DNA of 64,000 bases from Diphasiastrum complanatum (taxonomy: Eukaryota; Streptophyta; Lycopodiopsida; Lycopodiales; Lycopodiaceae). The DNA lies in NCBI GenBank assembly GCA_029204225.1, contig CM055103.1, positions 1,567,720 to 1,631,719 on the forward strand, given 5' to 3'. The notes beneath the pieces were generated by a model. It was not told the origin of the DNA and searched no databases. It saw nothing but the letters and a program-made list of their open reading frames with translations. The position numbers and the translations under genes were made by a program. Below, piece by piece: positions 60,616-64,000 of this stretch; position 1 is the stretch's first letter, and the number at the start of each line of letters is the position of its first letter.

Positions 60616-60718
60616 AGATTGATAGGAGAGAGAAAATTGGATGGACATTATGCTCCTGGAGGTGGTCCCAAAATACAAAGGACACCTGAGCACAATGCAT
60701 TAGGAAACACACTGCCAT

Positions 60719-60967
60719 CGCCATCTTTGCAACTTGCACTGGATCGAGCGATCTAAAGGTGCTAGAGCACGTCTTGTTGGCCTGGTGATTCTTGAGTATG
60801 TGCCACAGTTTCCATCTCGTTGGATGGGTAGTGCTGCTTCAGTAATCCTTTCAGGCGCACCACCTCTCGGGCAGTGTAGGGGCGACGTGTGAGACGAAAG
60901 CGATCGGATCGCCACCATGTTTCAACCTCAGCAACCTCAGCTTCAAACACCGCCTCCTCATCCATCA
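60719..60967 (-). pseudogene. ICL: Isocitrate lyase N-terminal fragment
   Basis: On the minus strand, from the ATG at 60965-60967 (the frame is open from 61010), the protein reads [14 protein letters not shown], then [20 protein letters not shown]. After a ~5-base deletion near 60808, a second frame continues [15 protein letters not shown] and S-L-D-P-V-Q-V-A-K-M-A, ending about 60719. This is the start of plant isocitrate lyase, the glyoxylate-cycle enzyme of glyoxysomes that splits isocitrate to glyoxylate and succinate. Roughly the first 80 residues are present. The catalytic barrel is absent. Base composition is far higher in GC than the flanks. It is probably a captured or stranded exon. 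Confidence 0.8.
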
Positions 60968-61010
60968 CCTTTTGCCATGGCACAACATCGACCGCATCAG
61001 AGCTTGTCAA

Positions 61011-61242
61011 AAAACTGAAGGCACACTTTGCTTTGTTTCTATAATTTCTTTCCTGCTAATCAGCCTAGTCTCAATACCAAAAAAAAAAAATGTTTTCAGA
61101 TATTCTCAAAAAGCTTAGACAAACTTTGATCTAATTTATTAAGATCCTTTCTGATGCTCAGTCTAGTCTCAAAAGTAAATTACTATTTGATAACACGCGC
61201 ATATTTTGATCTGCTCCCAGATCTGCCCAGGTTGGAGAAATC
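61011..61242. other. AT-rich gap between captured-gene-like segments
   Basis: Nothing is recognised. On the minus strand a T/C-poor end at CCTTCAG near 61020 could be a splice acceptor for the lyase piece, but that is weak. Confidence 0.3.
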
Positions 61243-61549
61243 CATGGCGAGAGCAACTCAATCGAATGGAACCACAGAAGCCAGCTACGTCCCCCTGCAC
61301 GATCCATCCACAGCAGAAACCGATTATCACAAAAAGATCACGAAAGAATTAACAAAACCCACCTCACAAATAACTGCAAAAAAAAATCCCATGCCTCATC
61401 CAACAACCTCACAGCCACCTCCACCAACTACAATCTTCCTCCTGAAGCGAGCTACCAAGGCCTGCGGCGCTCCAGAACCAGATGCAAACCAGCTCAACGA
61501 TCAGCAGATCATCAAACTAATGACATATAAAAGCAAATTATACACATGA
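61243..61549 (+). CDS. Short ORF of unknown function beside the lyase fragment
   Basis: From the ATG at 61243 (M-A-R-A-T-Q-S-N-G) about 100 codons run open to TGA at 61547. They are hydrophilic, with T-K-P-T-S, a proline run near 61405 and a basic/polar end. The base composition is more gene-like than the surroundings. I do not recognise a family. It could be another captured gene piece, a 5' region read in the wrong strand, or chance. Confidence 0.25.
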
Positions 61550-61710
61550 ATATTGGGACAGCACCTTCCTCTACTGAGGCAGCAGGCAATGAATGATCGA
61601 AGTTGATGACCAGCGATGGAGAGTAGCTAGCAAGCTGCAAAAAAATCAACAATGGCATGAGAGTAGAATGTGGGTACAGGAAAACACGCCCTCCTGGATC
61701 AACGCTGCCT

Positions 61711-63249
61711 GGAATGCTGTGTGAGCGGGCTCTAATCTCTTATTAAAAGCTCAATACAGCCTTTCCTTAAATGCATCACGTCGGACCATGCTACATATTG
61801 AGTTCAAGTGGGTGAAACTTTGTAGAATTGGAACTTCATACTTGATCATTAATTTTGGCCTACATTTCTTCTACGGCCAACAACACATGATGTTACAATG
61901 GTCGTCCATACTACAGATCCATTCTCAACAATGTCTTCAAATCCAATCGTCTTGAATCTGCACATGATCTACAATGTATGTCGAGTTTACACAAGTATAT
62001 TCAGCTCGCTAGCTCGTTGCAAAACAACATTGGACAACACCTTTGAAGAATTTAAATTGGTGTTGTGCTTCGTCCAGATAGAAAATCAAAATAAGTAAGT
62101 ATAATAGTAACCTTGTATGTATGCAAATTAATGATGAAGATGTACCCTTGGTGGATACTTATGAAGTAGAGCCATAGAGTCCAGACTACAGACATATTTC
62201 AGTATTTTAGACTGACAGGTTCTTGCGACCTTTGCACATAATGCAGCATTTTGACCGGAAGTGGAGCTTGCTTAATTCATAGAAAAATTAAATGTTCACA
62301 ATGTTCTTCCAATTCAACTTCCACGAAGAATTGTTGCAACCATGCAATGTCGTGTGAAGCCAATTATATAATACATAAGAATAATATTACTTTTATACGA
62401 ACAATTACATATTTCATTGAATTCAGGACCATTTTTGATCAAATACATGTAAGCTCTTGGTCCCAGAGATTTATCAGGCCAACATCTGCATTGAAGTTCA
62501 TCCACTCAAATAATAATAATTTGCAGAAATTGTATCAAGTATCATCTTGGATTATGGTACATCAATATTCACGGCCCCATACTCAATCCACATATGTATA
62601 ATAGTTCATCAATCACAACCATCACCTTAGATGAATTAGATATATAATGCCATCGTAAAAAATGATAAAAAAATCAGCGAGCATTTTCAAGGATGGTGTT
62701 TTTGCATTCGTTTGCATCGTTGTTCTAAGTGCACATTCTACACGCATCATTCAAACAATCATTTTAAATTCAACTAATCTAGATCTAACTAATTTCATTC
62801 ACCCAATAATCCACATATATTTTCTTAGCAATCGTTTATAATTAAACCGCACAAGCTTTCTTCAACACATGGATAGATATATTCTCACATTTGGAAAGAG
62901 TTTGAATCATAGTTGCATATAATATGTATTTTATATTAAAATATCATATGATTAACATAGTATATAAATATGTATAATACAACATATTATTATACGAATT
63001 TGATTACTATATTTTTTTCAATAGTGTTACTTATTAAAAAAATTGTGACATTATTGTATCTTACCGTTCATATCTTTAAACATAAATATATGATACATAT
63101 AAGAATAAATTCAAGAAGCCAAGAGTAACAATTAAAATCAATGAGTAAAGAAAATATAAGATTAGCTATAAATGATTACTTAAATCATTGTCCACAAATT
63201 TTGAAAATTGAAACAAAATTAAACAAGGAGCGATTATATTGACATAGCA
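61711..63249 (-). mobile_element. hAT 3' tail module (copy G)
   Basis: It matches 55301-56400 (GAATGCTGTGTGAGCGGGCTC at the edge, then the AGACTGACAGGTTCTTGCG block and the AT-rich part at 62780-63120). The outer portion with the microsatellite and the tRNA-like box is replaced by the 60.0-61.7 kb block. About 110 bases near 62630-62740 have no counterpart in the other copies. Confidence 0.6.
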
Positions 63250-63760
63250 TAACAAAAATCTTGAACATAGGAACTTCATTAGACAAAATATGACATTCTA
63301 GAAGGAAGTTAGACAACTAATCTTTAGAAAAATCCACAACCGCCATAGTTTTTCGCATAAGTCTACGATGTTTTCCAAGGCCTAGAGTCATATTTCCACA
63401 AATCTTTTCAGCCACTGAATCCCCTACGCTTTCTACAATCTCCTCATCTTCTTCATATTCATTGTCTTCATCTTCATCAATTTTGTTATTTTCAAAGTCA
63501 TTGACCCCTTCGTCTTCATTTTCGCATCATTGTTGCTTTCATCTCCATTATTTTCATCTTCATCTTCTAATGGTTCATGAGTTGCCACTTTTTTTTTCCA
63601 TGTACTGAATTGAGGTCCTCTGTTTGCATTTGGATATATATTTAATATTATGATGTATATACACCAACATTTTGCCTCTTATATTTTTTAAAATTATTCA
63701 GTTTCTTGCTATGAATGAAGTCATATGGGCTCCAATTTTGTTCACTAGCACTAGCTGGCA
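63250..63760 (-). pseudogene. hAT C-terminal dimerisation region (copy G)
   Basis: On the minus strand S-A-S-E-Q-N-W-S-P-Y-D-F-I-H-S-K-K appears near 63700. This is the hallmark of the hAT C-terminal dimerisation domain, which holds transposase subunits together. An acidic D/E-rich tail (63440-63600) and G-K-H-R-R-L near 63370 follow, before a stop near 63310. Upstream coding sequence is missing beyond 63760. This is the only copy here with the C-terminal domain, and it is followed directly by the AT-rich 3' tail. Confidence 0.75.
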
Positions 63761-64000
63761 TCCTAGTTGGATGTCGAAATCCGACATATATTTAGGTATG
63801 TCAGATTTCGACAGCCAGATCAGCAATATGTGTCGATGATTGGATGTTTTGGCTTCTAAAAATTATGTCGGAATCCAACGGATCCTACGGATGTCGAATT
63901 CCGACACTGTGTTCATATTGCTTCCCGCGACCTCCATTTTCGCACTACCTTTCCAAAGAGATCTTGGCGCTTGGAAGTGGAGGAGCTTGAGGAGCTTGGA
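63761..64000. repeat. GTCG/CGAC-rich insert reaching the window end
   Basis: It contains GATGTCGAAATCCGACATAT, GTCAGATTTCGACAG and GTCGAATTCCGACAC, the same vocabulary as 1090-1518. It interrupts the hAT C-terminal region and may continue beyond the window. Confidence 0.4.

Noticed and set aside
60094-60756. 220-codon plus-strand ORF with poly-Phe and HSTGERRENV repeats, and its minus-strand counterpart
   Set aside because: It runs through poly-T, the GC hairpins and the 30-bp tandem repeat and lies antisense to the lyase fragment. No domain is seen.

Overview
The window looks like repeat-dense nuclear DNA of a land plant. Nearly every recognisable protein segment comes from Ty1/copia, Ty3/gypsy or hAT-type elements. 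Other plant signs are a copia primer-binding site matching initiator tRNA-Met, a degenerate site matching tRNA-Asp, a degraded DUF7869-family gene, and an N-terminal piece of isocitrate lyase. I cannot place the species. The DNA is AT-rich with long (GA)n and (TA)n tracts. I found no intact host gene, no rRNA and no CRISPR array. All boundaries were drawn by eye and may be off by tens of bases.

Layout. 1-8.6 kb: tandem repeats, a short candidate copia LTR, a hAT scrap fused to a copia scrap, a decayed coiled-coil ORF stopped only by TAG, copia RNase H with its LTR, and a MITE-like element with 15-bp inverted ends. 8.9-10.8 kb: a non-coding module that recurs in the window, with a tRNA-like box and an AT/GA microsatellite. 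11.2-15.1 kb: the 5' half of a copia element and a candidate gypsy LTR, both on the minus strand. 16.7-22.7 kb: the best-preserved element, a copia with both LTRs, PBS, gag, protease, integrase, RT and RNase H, broken by a few frameshifts and one stop. 22.7-25.1 kb: copia, gypsy and LTR scraps and a long GA tract.

28.4-47.0 kb: a giant inverted repeat. Two arms of about 6 kb (28387-34482 and 41261-46992) carry the same nested set of transposon pieces around a 6.8-kb spacer. The spacer holds a degraded DUF7869-family gene whose central 1 kb is inverted relative to its two ends. 47.0-60.0 kb: further copies of the same hAT element and its 3' module, three copia fragments and one gypsy 3' end. 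60.0-61.7 kb: a different block with a GC-rich hairpin cluster, poly-T, a 30-bp tandem repeat, the isocitrate lyase fragment and an unknown ORF, resembling captured gene pieces. 61.7-64.0 kb: the hAT 3' module and the hAT C-terminal domain.

The parts do not form a pathway. They record successive insertion, nesting, deletion and segmental duplication. The hAT family can be read across copies as BED finger, linker, DUF659 domain, C-terminal dimerisation domain and a long non-coding 3' tail. No single copy holds all of these.
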